A DNA stretch of 19,872 nucleotides from Pseudomonadota bacterium (lineage in GTDB: Bacteria; Pseudomonadota; Gammaproteobacteria; Steroidobacterales; Steroidobacteraceae), in NCBI GenBank assembly GCA_023391815.1, contig JAEWAF010000082.1:1-19872 (forward strand), read 5' to 3'. Each line of letters starts with the position of its first letter. Position 1 is the first letter of the stretch. The notes beneath the pieces are model-generated. The model was not told the origin of the DNA. It was given only the letters and a program-made list of their open reading frames with translations, and searched no databases. A program made the position numbers and the translations under genes. Shown here one piece after another: positions 5,868 to 13,204 of the stretch.

Positions 5868-8183
5868 ATGATTTCAGGTAACGCCGACCGCCGACTCACG
5901 GATCGATCCAGCGGCCGACATTCGGGCGGCAACAGCGTGACGAATTCCCTGACACAGTGGCTGACGGGACTCGCTTCCAGCGCAGTCTTGCTGGTCGCGT
6001 TCGGCGGCGTCGCTCGCGCCCAGGAGCCGGTGGTTGAGCCGGAGCCGGTCATCGAGTCCTCCGACGACCGCGAGCCCGTTGTCGAACCTGTGGTCGAGCC
6101 CGAGTCCGCCGCCACTGAATCTTCCAATCACGGCACAGCCGTGACCGACCCGCCGAGTCGCGTCGCCCGCCTCGGCTATATCAACGGTGAAGTGACCGTC
6201 GCGCCGGCCGGCAGCGATGAGTGGGCGGAGGCGGCGCTCAACCGTCCGCTCACCAGCGGCGATCGGCTCTGGGTCGAAGACAAAGGTCGCGCCGAACTGC
6301 AGATCGGCTCCGCGGCGGTGTATCTCGACGGCGACACGGGCTTCGGCTTCATCGAGCTCGACGACAACGTGCTGCAAGCGAGCCTCACCGAAGGCGCGGC
6401 CACCCTCCGCGTGCGCCGTCTGGCCGAAGGCGAAACCATTCAAGTCGAAACACCTCACGCGACCGTGTTTCTGAATCGGGTCGGCGAATATCACCTCGAA
6501 GTGGACAAGGCCGGCGATCGCACCATCGTCAAGACCCGCTCCGGCGAGGCCGAAGTCAAAGGCGGCGACAAAGAGTTCACGGTCCGCGCCAACGAGCGCG
6601 GCGTGTTTACCGGCTTGGAAACACTGACCGCTCAGATCGAGCCGCTCGGCCCGCGCACCGCGTTCGAGAACTGGGCGAACGATCGCGACATCCGCAACGA
6701 GCGCTCGCAGTCGGCGAAGTATGTTTCTCGCGACGTGGTTGGCTACGAAGATCTGGACGACAACGGCACCTGGATCAGCGAGCCCGAATACGGTTACGTA
6801 TGGCGGCCGACCTATGTCGTCAGCGGCTGGGCGCCGTATCGTTATGGTCGCTGGGTTTATGTGTCGCCCTGGGGCTGGTCGTGGATCGATGACGCTCCCT
6901 GGGGCTACGCGCCGTTTCACTACGGTCGCTGGGCTTACATTCGCAGCAGCTGGTGCTGGGTGCCCGGCCCGCGTCACATCCGGCCCGTTTACGCGCCGGC
7001 ATTGGTCGGCTGGGTCGGCGGCCCGACGGTGGGCATCTCCGTTTCGTTCGGGAATGTCGGCTGGTATCCGCTCGGCCCCCGCGATGTTTTCTATCCGGGC
7101 TACCGGCACACGCCGCGTTACATCCGTTACGTGAATGTTGCCAACACGGTCGTCATCAACAACAACTATTTCTACGGCCGGCGCGTGCCGCCGCCGCACT
7201 TCGATTACCACCGCTATCCCGGCGCGGTGACGGCCGTGCCACGTGATTATTTCGTCGGCGGTCGACGTATCGGAGATCACTGGGTGCGGCTGGGCGACCA
7301 CGACATGCGCAACTGGCATGGCGTGCGTGAGCCACCCGCGATCGCGCCGTATCGCGAAAGTGTGTTGGGCGGAGCGATTCGTCAGCCACCGCGCGACGCG
7401 AATCGTTTCAACATGGGTCGCGGCGATTATTACGCCGGACGCGTGCCGTTCCATCGCGAGCGCGATGCCATCGAAAACAACGGCGGCCGCCCGATCGGTC
7501 GTTCCGAGCTGGTGAATCGCCAGGACGGCAACCCGAAAAGCGGCGGTGATTTCCGTGTCATTCGACCGGGCGGTGGCCCGGATATCAAACGGACCGAGCG
7601 CGATCAGGCACTGGGATTGAGCGGCACCAATCGTCCTCGCGAGCTCAACAACGACTCGGTGCGCGAATGGCAGAGCCGCCGCGACCGCGACAACAACCCG
7701 GTGATCCGCCCCGGCAGCAATTTCTCCACGCCTGGCCCGGTCGAACGCAATCGTGACGATACAGGCGATCGGATAAGGAGCATGCCGGCGGAAGAATCGT
7801 CGAACATCCGTCGCAACGACCACATGCAACGCATTCCCAGCAACGGGTATCAGCAGAACGGCGGCAGCTTCTATCGCCCACCGTCGAACGATATGCCGCG
7901 TAACAGCTATCGTGATCGCGAACAGTCACGCAGCTCCGGCGGCACCCTCAACCGCGTGGAACCTCGCCAATACAGCCAACCGCAGCCCCGTGTCGAACCT
8001 CGGCAATACAGCCCACCTCAACCTCGCGTCGAGCCTCGCAACTACTCTCCTCCGCCAAGACAGGATATGCCTCGCAGCCAGCCTCAACCCTCGCGAGCGT
8101 CTCCGTCCAACGGCCACAACAACGGCGGCGGCGGAATCAAAGGCGGCGGCAATCGGCCGTGGAGTACGCCGAAGGATCGCTGA
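5868..8183 (+). CDS. Exported FecR-like/DUF6600 protein with basic low-complexity tail
   Basis: The 771-residue protein has an N-terminal export signal: a basic leader, then a hydrophobic segment at about 31-48 ending ARA, with cleavage predicted before QEP. A short acidic EPVVEPEP-type linker follows (about 53-80). Residues about 98-250 form a FecR-like beta domain (GYINGEVTVAPAGS, GDRLWVEDKGRAELQIG). An aromatic region at about 285-380 has the DUF6600 pattern, including two YGRW copies (WAPYRYGRWVYV and APFHYGRWAYI). The remainder is Arg/Asn/Pro/Gln-rich and probably disordered, ending in Gly-rich sequence. FecR domains are periplasmic sensor or scaffold modules; no sigma/anti-sigma partner is adjacent here, so a structural envelope role is as likely as signalling. 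ATG 5868 is preferred over GTG 5859 because GGGGGTGG lies at proper distance. Confidence 0.8.
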   Translation: MISGNADRRLTDRSSGRHSGGNSVTNSLTQWLTGLASSAVLLVAFGGVARAQEPVVEPEPVIESSDDREPVVEPVVEPESAATESSNHGTAVTDPPSRVARLGYINGEVTVAPAGSDEWAEAALNRPLTSGDRLWVEDKGRAELQIGSAAVYLDGDTGFGFIELDDNVLQASLTEGAATLRVRRLAEGETIQVETPHATVFLNRVGEYHLEVDKAGDRTIVKTRSGEAEVKGGDKEFTVRANERGVFTGLETLTAQIEPLGPRTAFENWANDRDIRNERSQSAKYVSRDVVGYEDLDDNGTWISEPEYGYVWRPTYVVSGWAPYRYGRWVYVSPWGWSWIDDAPWGYAPFHYGRWAYIRSSWCWVPGPRHIRPVYAPALVGWVGGPTVGISVSFGNVGWYPLGPRDVFYPGYRHTPRYIRYVNVANTVVINNNYFYGRRVPPPHFDYHRYPGAVTAVPRDYFVGGRRIGDHWVRLGDHDMRNWHGVREPPAIAPYRESVLGGAIRQPPRDANRFNMGRGDYYAGRVPFHRERDAIENNGGRPIGRSELVNRQDGNPKSGGDFRVIRPGGGPDIKRTERDQALGLSGTNRPRELNNDSVREWQSRRDRDNNPVIRPGSNFSTPGPVERNRDDTGDRIRSMPAEESSNIRRNDHMQRIPSNGYQQNGGSFYRPPSNDMPRNSYRDREQSRSSGGTLNRVEPRQYSQPQPRVEPRQYSPPQPRVEPRNYSPPPRQDMPRSQPQPSRASPSNGHNNGGGGIKGGGNRPWSTPKDR
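7953..8054 (+). repeat. Three tandem 12-residue repeats in the DUF6600 tail
   Basis: Codons for RVEPRQYSQPQP, RVEPRQYSPPQP and RVEPRNYSPP follow head to tail with a 36-base unit, starting at 7953, 7989 and 8025. DNA copies have diverged at silent positions, so this is an old repeat kept at protein level. It lies in the basic, probably disordered C-terminal tail. Confidence 0.85.
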
Positions 8184-8221
8184 CGTCGCTCATGTGAGCG
8201 CTGCAAGCCTTCTCGTCGCAC

Positions 8222-8249
8222 CAATAATCGTCACGCGTTACGATTATTG
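8222..8249. promoter_or_regulatory. 28-base near-perfect palindrome, probable operator of the downstream gene pair
   Basis: Arms CAATAATCGT (8222-8231) and ACGATTATTG (8240-8249) are perfectly inverted. The centre (8232-8239) is itself palindromic around CGCG except for one mismatched pair, so 26 of 28 positions are symmetric. It ends one base before the ATG at 8251. There is no T-run, so a terminator is unlikely. Autoregulated toxin-antitoxin operons commonly have such a site over their promoter. TACGAT (8239-8244) could be a -10 element inside it. Confidence 0.7.
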
Positions 8250-8250
8250 A

Positions 8251-8712
8251 ATGAGGAAGAAGCGCACCCGCGGGCGTCCGCCCACCGGATCAGCGATGTC
8301 TGCCGCCGAGCGGATGCGCCGCCTACGCGAGCGCCGCAAGGCCGCTGGGTTGAAGCCCGTCGTCGCGTGGGTTGCAGCCGAATCTGAAACACGACCGACC
8401 TACTCGTCACATCGCTTGCTCGAAGCTCGCAGCCTCGCGATGCATGCAGTGATTGCGCGGAAGATCGAGCGCGATCCGAAGCTATTGCAGGTGGCCCGAA
8501 ATAACATCGAGCGCTGGAGTGTCCAGCGAAATGACGAACGGCCGGCGTGGCTGGATGAGTGGCGCGAATTATTGGATCAGCCCTGGGAGAACATCGCTGC
8601 GCTCATCACCGAGCCCAGTGAGCATGGAGCACGCCTGCGCCAATCCTCCCCGTTCGTTGGAATTCTCACCAACCAGGAACGATGGCGGATCTATGAAGCG
8701 TTCCGAGCTTGA
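8251..8712 (+). CDS. Small basic protein with AT-hook-like N-terminus, probable antitoxin/regulator of the module
   Basis: The 153-residue protein starts with a strongly basic segment containing RGRPP (residues 7-11), an AT-hook core. MSAAERMRRLRERRKAAGLK follows, an arrangement like the N-terminus of DUF3018 (MazE-like) antitoxins. The middle is helical and charged; the C-terminus has LRQSSPFVGILTNQERWRIY, a pattern I recall from proteins paired with nucleotidyltransferase-like partners. I infer a DNA-binding antitoxin that represses through the palindrome directly upstream and uses its C-terminal part to bind the partner. The ATG at 8251 has no Shine-Dalgarno; the message may be leaderless, or translation may begin at Met16 (8296), which would remove the AT-hook. 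The stop overlaps the next gene by 20 bases. No enzyme motif is visible. Confidence 0.6.
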   Translation: MRKKRTRGRPPTGSAMSAAERMRRLRERRKAAGLKPVVAWVAAESETRPTYSSHRLLEARSLAMHAVIARKIERDPKLLQVARNNIERWSVQRNDERPAWLDEWRELLDQPWENIAALITEPSEHGARLRQSSPFVGILTNQERWRIYEAFRA

Positions 8713-9229
8713 GCACATCATCCGGGCGGCAGGCTCGATCGCCAACGACTCGGAGATCGTCATCATCGGTAGTCAGTCGATCCTCGGGCAGTTTCCCAAT
8801 GCACCTGCTTCACTGCTGGTCTCAGCCGAGGCCGGTGTGTTCCCCCTGCACCATCCACAGTTCTCGGATCTCATCGATGGCAGTATCGGTAAAGGATCGC
8901 CATTCCACGAGATGTTCGGTTACTACGCTCAGGGCGTGGACGACAAAACCGCGACGCTCCCCATTGGATGGCGCGACCGACTGATACGAATCAGCAATCC
9001 CAATACGGTCGGCGTGACTGGCTTATGCATCGAGGTTCACGATCTGGCGATCTCGAAATACGTTGCCGGGCGGGAGAAAGATCGGGAGTTCACCAGAGAG
9101 CTCGCGCGACACGGCATGACTCAGCGCGCGACTTTGCTCGCTCGGGAGCGGGACACGGACATCTCCGCGGAAGTGCGCAAGATAGTGAAGGCTCGTATCG
9201 AACGAGACTTCAAAGAGGCCGCGAAATAG
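8693..9229 (+). CDS. DUF6036-type nucleotidyltransferase-like protein, probable toxin or effector
   Basis: The 178-residue protein has the features of the DUF6036 nucleotidyltransferase-like family: EIVIIGSQSILGQFP (GSQ at 26-28, the nucleotide-binding glycine-serine loop), LLVSAEAGVFPLHHP (42-55), LIDGSIGKGSPFHEMFGYYAQGV (60-82), TLPIGWRDRL and the late VHDLAISKYVAGREKDREF (115-133). Related minimal nucleotidyltransferases act as type IV or type VII-like toxins that modify tRNA or proteins with nucleotides. The target here is unknown. Homologues I recall carry Asp after Glu46-Ala (ExD); this copy has Gly48, which may weaken catalysis. ATG 8693 is chosen because the fold begins at once and it overlaps the previous gene by 20 bases, implying translational coupling. 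The gene is followed by a strong terminator. Confidence 0.68.
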   Translation: MKRSELEHIIRAAGSIANDSEIVIIGSQSILGQFPNAPASLLVSAEAGVFPLHHPQFSDLIDGSIGKGSPFHEMFGYYAQGVDDKTATLPIGWRDRLIRISNPNTVGVTGLCIEVHDLAISKYVAGREKDREFTRELARHGMTQRATLLARERDTDISAEVRKIVKARIERDFKEAAK

Positions 9230-9232
9230 CAG

Positions 9233-9271
9233 CCCCGCGCCAGCCGAAGCAGGACTTCGGCTCGAGCGGGG
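9233..9271. terminator. Bidirectional hairpin terminator between nucleotidyltransferase and tex
   Basis: AGCCGAAG (9242-9249) pairs perfectly with CTTCGGCT (9255-9262) around a 5-base loop. After a 3x3 internal loop, CCCCGC (9233-9238) pairs with GCGGGG (9266-9271). It fills the 49-base gap between two convergent genes, the expected place for a two-way terminator. T-runs are weak on both sides. Confidence 0.75.
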
Positions 9272-9278
9272 ATGAGAG

Positions 9279-11651
9279 TTAATTTCGCTTCAGCGCGCGA
9301 GCGAACGCATCAGCCATCGCGCCGGCGCCGACGGATTCTTCACGACGCGGCTGCTGCTGTTGGCGCTGAGGTGGGCGTGAGTCGCGATCGCGGCGGAAGT
9401 CGCCGGAGGCGTTGTCGCGAACGCGCTGAGCGGACTCATCGAGGCGCATGGTGAGGGCGATGCGTTTGCGCTGCTGGTCGACTTCCAGCACTTTGACCTT
9501 CACCACGTCGCCGGCCTTCACCACTTCGCGCGGGTCCTTCACGAACTTGTTCGACATCATGGAGATGTGCACCAGGCCGTCCTGATGGACGCCGATGTCG
9601 ACGAACGCGCCGAACGCGGTGACGTTGGTGACGACGCCTTCCAGGATCATGCCCTGTTGCAGATCCTTCAGTTCTTCGACGCCTTCCTTGAAGGTCGCGG
9701 TCTTGAACTCGGGGCGCGGGTCGCGGCCCGGTTTTTCCAGTTCCTTCAGAATGTCCTTCACCGTCGGCAAGCCGAACTTCTCGTCGGTGAATTTGGCGGG
9801 ATCGAGCTTCTTCAGAGTCGCGCCATCGCCGAGCACTTCCTTCACGGGCTTCTTCAGCTGCGCGATGATGCGCTCGACGACCGGATACGCTTCGGGGTGA
9901 ACCGCCGAAGCATCGAGCGGATTGTCACCATTCATCACGCGCAAGAAGCCGGCGGCTTGCTCGTAGGTCTTGTCACCGAGACGCGGCACCTTCTTGAGGC
10001 CCGCGCGATTGGCGAACGCACCGTGCTCGTCGCGATAACGAACGATGTTTTCGGCGAGCGTCGAGGACAAGCCCGAGATGCGGGCCAGCAGCGCCGCGGA
10101 CGCAGTGTTCACATCGACGCCGACCGCGTTCACGCAATCCTCGACGACGGCGTCGAGGCTCTTGGCGAGCTTGGTCTGGCTCACGTCGTGCTGATACTGA
10201 CCGACGCCGATGGACTTCGGATCGATCTTCACCAACTCGGCCAACGGATCCTGCAAGCGACGCGCGATGGAAACGGCGCCACGCAGACTCACATCGAGAT
10301 CCGGGAATTCCTTCGCGGCCAGCGCGGACGCGGAGTACACCGAGGCGCCCGCCTCCGACACGACGATCTTCGTCAGCTTCAATTCCGGATGCAGCTTGAT
10401 CAGGTCGCCGGCGAGCTTATCGGTCTCGCGCGAGGCCGTGCCGTTGCCGATGCTGATCAAATCGACGCTGTGCTTCTGAGCCAGCAACGCCAGATGGGCA
10501 ATCGTGCGATCCCATTCATTACGCGGTACGTGCGGATAAACCGTCGCGGTTTCCAGCAGCTTGCCGGTGCGGTCGACGATCGCGACTTTCACGCCCGTAC
10601 GCAGCCCTGGATCGAGGCCCATCGTGGCGCGCGGGCCGGCCGGGGCCGCGAGCAACAAATCGTGCAGGTTGTGCGCGAAGACGCGGATCGCTTCTTCTTC
10701 CGAACGCTCGCGCAATGCCGTCAGCAACTCAGCTTCCAACTGCCACGCCAGCTTGACCTGCCACGTCCAACGCACCGTCTGGAGCAACCACGCATCCGCT
10801 GCCTGCTTGCGATCGGCGATATTGAAGCGCGCAGCGATCTTCAGCTCGCACGCATTGAACGGGGCCTGACCCGTCGCCGGCGGCGGCTGCATGTCCTCGG
10901 GCAACTTCAACGAAACCTTCAGCAGCTCTTCCTTGCGGCCACGGAACAGCGCCAGTGCACGATGCGACGGCACAGTCTTGAGCGTCTCGCTGTACGCGAA
11001 GTAATCGCGGAATTTCGCGGCCGGCTCTTCCTTGCCTTCCGCAACGGTCGACACCACGATGCCGTTGTCTTCCAGATGCGTGCGGAGGTTGTTCAGCAAC
11101 TCGGCGTCTTCGGCGAATTGCTCGATCAGAATGGTGCGCGCCCCTTCGAGGGCCGCCTTCACGTCCGCCACGCCCGGATTGTCGTCCCCCGCCGCGGTCT
11201 TGAATGCAGGCTTCAGATACTTCGCCGCTTCAGCCTCGGGCGACAGCGAATGATCGGCGAGCAGCGCGGCCGCCAGCACGTCGAGCCCGGCCTCGCGCGC
11301 GATCTGCGCCTTGGTACGGCGCTTGGGCTTGTACGGCAAGTACAGATCTTCGAGGCGCTGCTTGGTGTCGGCCGCCTCGATGCTGGCGCGCAGCTCCGGT
11401 GTCAGTTTTTTCTGCTCATCGATGCTCGCAATGATGGCCGCGCGGCGCTCTTCGAGCTCGCGCAGGTAACCCAGCCGCTCCTCCAGAGTGCGCAGCTGCG
11501 TGTCGTCCAGGCCCCCTGTCGCTTCTTTGCGATAACGCGCGATGAACGGCACCGTCGCGCCCTCATCCAGCAGCGTCACGGCGGCGATCACCTGCTCGGG
11601 TTTGGCCGACAATTCGGCGGCAATGCGGGATTCAATCGACGGCAGCGGCAT
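9279..11651 (-). CDS. tex: Tex, RNA-binding transcription accessory protein
   Basis: The 790-residue length matches bacterial Tex. The N-terminus has the family pattern SAKPEQVIAAVTLLDEGATV, then PFIARYRKEATGGLDDTQLR and DLYLPYKPKRRTKAQIA. The middle holds the YqgF/RuvC-like domain (MGLDPGLRTGVKVAIVD), and helix-hairpin-helix segments follow (VGVDVNTASAALLARISGLS). An S1 RNA-binding domain begins near residue 663 (GMILEGVVTNVTAFGAFVDI) and ends at about 735. The tail is Arg/Gln-rich and less conserved. Tex is cytoplasmic, binds RNA and RNA polymerase-linked complexes, and influences transcription and stress tolerance in several bacteria. The ATG at 11651 is preferred; GTG 11666 in frame would add five residues without family support. 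It is convergent with the nucleotidyltransferase module and divergent from the serine hydrolase gene. Confidence 0.96.
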   Translation of the reverse strand: MPLPSIESRIAAELSAKPEQVIAAVTLLDEGATVPFIARYRKEATGGLDDTQLRTLEERLGYLRELEERRAAIIASIDEQKKLTPELRASIEAADTKQRLEDLYLPYKPKRRTKAQIAREAGLDVLAAALLADHSLSPEAEAAKYLKPAFKTAAGDDNPGVADVKAALEGARTILIEQFAEDAELLNNLRTHLEDNGIVVSTVAEGKEEPAAKFRDYFAYSETLKTVPSHRALALFRGRKEELLKVSLKLPEDMQPPPATGQAPFNACELKIAARFNIADRKQAADAWLLQTVRWTWQVKLAWQLEAELLTALRERSEEEAIRVFAHNLHDLLLAAPAGPRATMGLDPGLRTGVKVAIVDRTGKLLETATVYPHVPRNEWDRTIAHLALLAQKHSVDLISIGNGTASRETDKLAGDLIKLHPELKLTKIVVSEAGASVYSASALAAKEFPDLDVSLRGAVSIARRLQDPLAELVKIDPKSIGVGQYQHDVSQTKLAKSLDAVVEDCVNAVGVDVNTASAALLARISGLSSTLAENIVRYRDEHGAFANRAGLKKVPRLGDKTYEQAAGFLRVMNGDNPLDASAVHPEAYPVVERIIAQLKKPVKEVLGDGATLKKLDPAKFTDEKFGLPTVKDILKELEKPGRDPRPEFKTATFKEGVEELKDLQQGMILEGVVTNVTAFGAFVDIGVHQDGLVHISMMSNKFVKDPREVVKAGDVVKVKVLEVDQQRKRIALTMRLDESAQRVRDNASGDFRRDRDSRPPQRQQQQPRREESVGAGAMADAFARALKRN

Positions 11652-11703
11652 CAGGGTCCGATCCACAGTGCGAAAACGAGGCGCGCACTATGAAGAACGA
11701 GCC

Positions 11704-11734
11704 CCCGCCCGACAAGGCTTGTGATTCGGGCGGG
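11704..11734. promoter_or_regulatory. Stable hairpin in the tex/serine hydrolase divergent region
   Basis: CCCGCCCGA (11704-11712) is perfectly complementary to TCGGGCGGG (11726-11734), with a 13-base loop that itself contains CAAG/CTTG. It looks like a terminator stem but lies between two divergent genes, about 50 bases ahead of tex and 120 bases ahead of the hydrolase, and no T-run follows. It may be a leader structure or operator. Confidence 0.4.
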
Positions 11735-11855
11735 ACTGGTCTAAGCAAAGTTCTGTCATGGCCTGCCTGAACCGGGGTCGGCGACCGAAGCCTGAGGCTA
11801 CACTCGCGCAGCGTTACAACAAGCAACTCTCGACGGAACGCGGGGGATTTTCACT

Positions 11856-13166
11856 GTGCGGATACAACCATCCAGCCTGCGCGCATGGAGCCTGGTCGCG
11901 CTGGCAATGCTCGTCACGGTCGCGGCCCAGGCACGCAACCTGTCTCTGCCCGAAGTCAGGCCGGAAAGCGTCGGCTTCTCTTCGGAGCGCCTGAAGCGCC
12001 TCGACGCTGGCATGAAAGCCGTGGTCGATAGCAAACAACTGGCCGGCATCGCCACAGTGGTCGCGCGTCACGGCCAGGTCGTGCAGCAGATGACATACGG
12101 ACAAGCCGACACTGCCGCCGGCAAGCCCATGCAGATGGACACCATCGTGCGCATCTATTCGATGACCAAGCCGATCACCGGTGTCGCGATGATGATGTTG
12201 TACGAGGAAGGCAAGTGGAAACCCTCCGATCCGATCTCGCGGCACATTCCCGAGTTCAAGGATCTGAAGGTGTACGCCGGCAACGGCCCCGACGGTCAGC
12301 CGACATTCGTCACGCCGACTCACGCACCGACGATGGGCGAGCTGATGTCGCACACCGCTGGCTTCACCTATGGCGTATTCGGCGCCACGCCGGTCGACAA
12401 GCTGTATCAACAGTCCGCTCCGCTCAGCGCCGGATCGTTGCAAGAGTTCATCGATCGCATAGCCAAGCTGCCGCTGCTGTATCAGCCCGGCGAAGGTTGG
12501 GTGTATAGCGTCGGCGTCGATATCCAGGGCTACCTGGTCGAGAAGCTGTCGGGCAAGCCGTTTCCCGAGTTTCTGCGCGAGCGCATCTTCGAACCGCTGA
12601 AGATGAGCGACACGGCGTTTCATGTGCCCGCGGACAAGATAGCGCGACTCGCGACGATTTATCAGTGGGGCAACGACGGGCTCAGCGCGATGCCTCACGA
12701 CAAAGGCGTGAACGAGCCGCCCGGCCTGCCCTCCGGCGGCGGCGGTCTTTATTCAACCGCGGCGGACTATCTGCGCTTCGCTCAAATGCTCGCGAATAAA
12801 GGTCAGCTCGACGGCAAGCGCCTGCTGGCGCCGAGCACGGTCGCGCTGATGACGGCGAATCATGTGCCGGAGGCGGTGAAGAACCAGAATGGCAAGTTCG
12901 GCATCGGCAACTACCGCATGCAGCCGGGCTTCGGCTTCGGTTTCGACGTGGCGATCTATGAAGAGCCGCTGGAAGTCGGCAGCACCACGGGCAAGGGCAC
13001 CTATTTATGGGATGGCTTGGCGGGCACGTGGTTCTGGATCGATCCCACCAACGACGTGGTGTTCCTCGGCATCATCCAGCGCCGCGGCAGTCCGCCGAAT
13101 GTGCCGAACATCGAAGACCTTTCCCGACAGCTGACGTTCCAGGCGTTGGTCGAACCGGCTAAGTAA
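11856..13166 (+). CDS. Secreted serine hydrolase, class C beta-lactamase/EstB esterase family
   Basis: The 436-residue protein has a signal peptide (hydrophobic 12-24, cleavage after AQA at about 26). The serine-lysine pair of the beta-lactamase/penicillin-binding fold is at Ser102-Met-Thr-Lys105 (IYSMTKPITGVAMM). MSHTAGFTYG at 165-174 is typical of the family. The second motif is Tyr217-Ser-Val (GWVYSVGVD) rather than the YxN of true AmpC enzymes, which points to esterase or peptidase-like activity rather than cephalosporin resistance. The third strand region reads TTGKGTYLWDGLAGTWFWID. It probably acts in the periplasm on esters or D-amino-acid compounds; the substrate is unknown. The start is GTG at 11856, supported by a GGGGGA ribosome site about 8 bases upstream. 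It converges on the TonB-dependent receptor gene across a hairpin. Confidence 0.88.
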   Translation: MRIQPSSLRAWSLVALAMLVTVAAQARNLSLPEVRPESVGFSSERLKRLDAGMKAVVDSKQLAGIATVVARHGQVVQQMTYGQADTAAGKPMQMDTIVRIYSMTKPITGVAMMMLYEEGKWKPSDPISRHIPEFKDLKVYAGNGPDGQPTFVTPTHAPTMGELMSHTAGFTYGVFGATPVDKLYQQSAPLSAGSLQEFIDRIAKLPLLYQPGEGWVYSVGVDIQGYLVEKLSGKPFPEFLRERIFEPLKMSDTAFHVPADKIARLATIYQWGNDGLSAMPHDKGVNEPPGLPSGGGGLYSTAADYLRFAQMLANKGQLDGKRLLAPSTVALMTANHVPEAVKNQNGKFGIGNYRMQPGFGFGFDVAIYEEPLEVGSTTGKGTYLWDGLAGTWFWIDPTNDVVFLGIIQRRGSPPNVPNIEDLSRQLTFQALVEPAK

Positions 13167-13170
13167 CCCG

Positions 13171-13197
13171 GGGGCGGGAGCCGCACGCTCCCGCCCC
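13171..13197. terminator. Bidirectional hairpin terminator
   Basis: GGGGCGGGAGC (13171-13181) and GCTCCCGCCCC (13187-13197) form a perfect 11-bp stem with a 5-base loop. It sits 4 bases after the serine hydrolase stop and 7 bases before the receptor stop on the opposite strand. No strong T-run follows on either side, but stem strength and convergent position support termination. Confidence 0.78.
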
Positions 13198-13204
13198 TGT
13201 CGCT

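Noticed and set aside
5874..7829. 651-codon open frame antisense to the DUF6600 gene
   Set aside because: It is the complement-strand shadow of a GC-rich coding sequence; its translation shows no domain or signal, while the sense frame has clear FecR/DUF6600 features.
8187..8200. Small hairpin CGCTC/GAGCG after the DUF6600 stop
   Set aside because: Only 5 bp with a 4-base loop and no T-run; too weak to call a terminator with confidence.
8222..8249. Palindrome read as a terminator for the DUF6600 gene
   Set aside because: The arms are AT-rich, no T-run follows and it abuts a start codon; an operator fits better.
9567..11693. 708-codon open frame antisense to tex
   Set aside because: Composition is typical of an antisense shadow (rich in Arg, Gln, His, Leu with no motif), and Tex on the other strand is certain.
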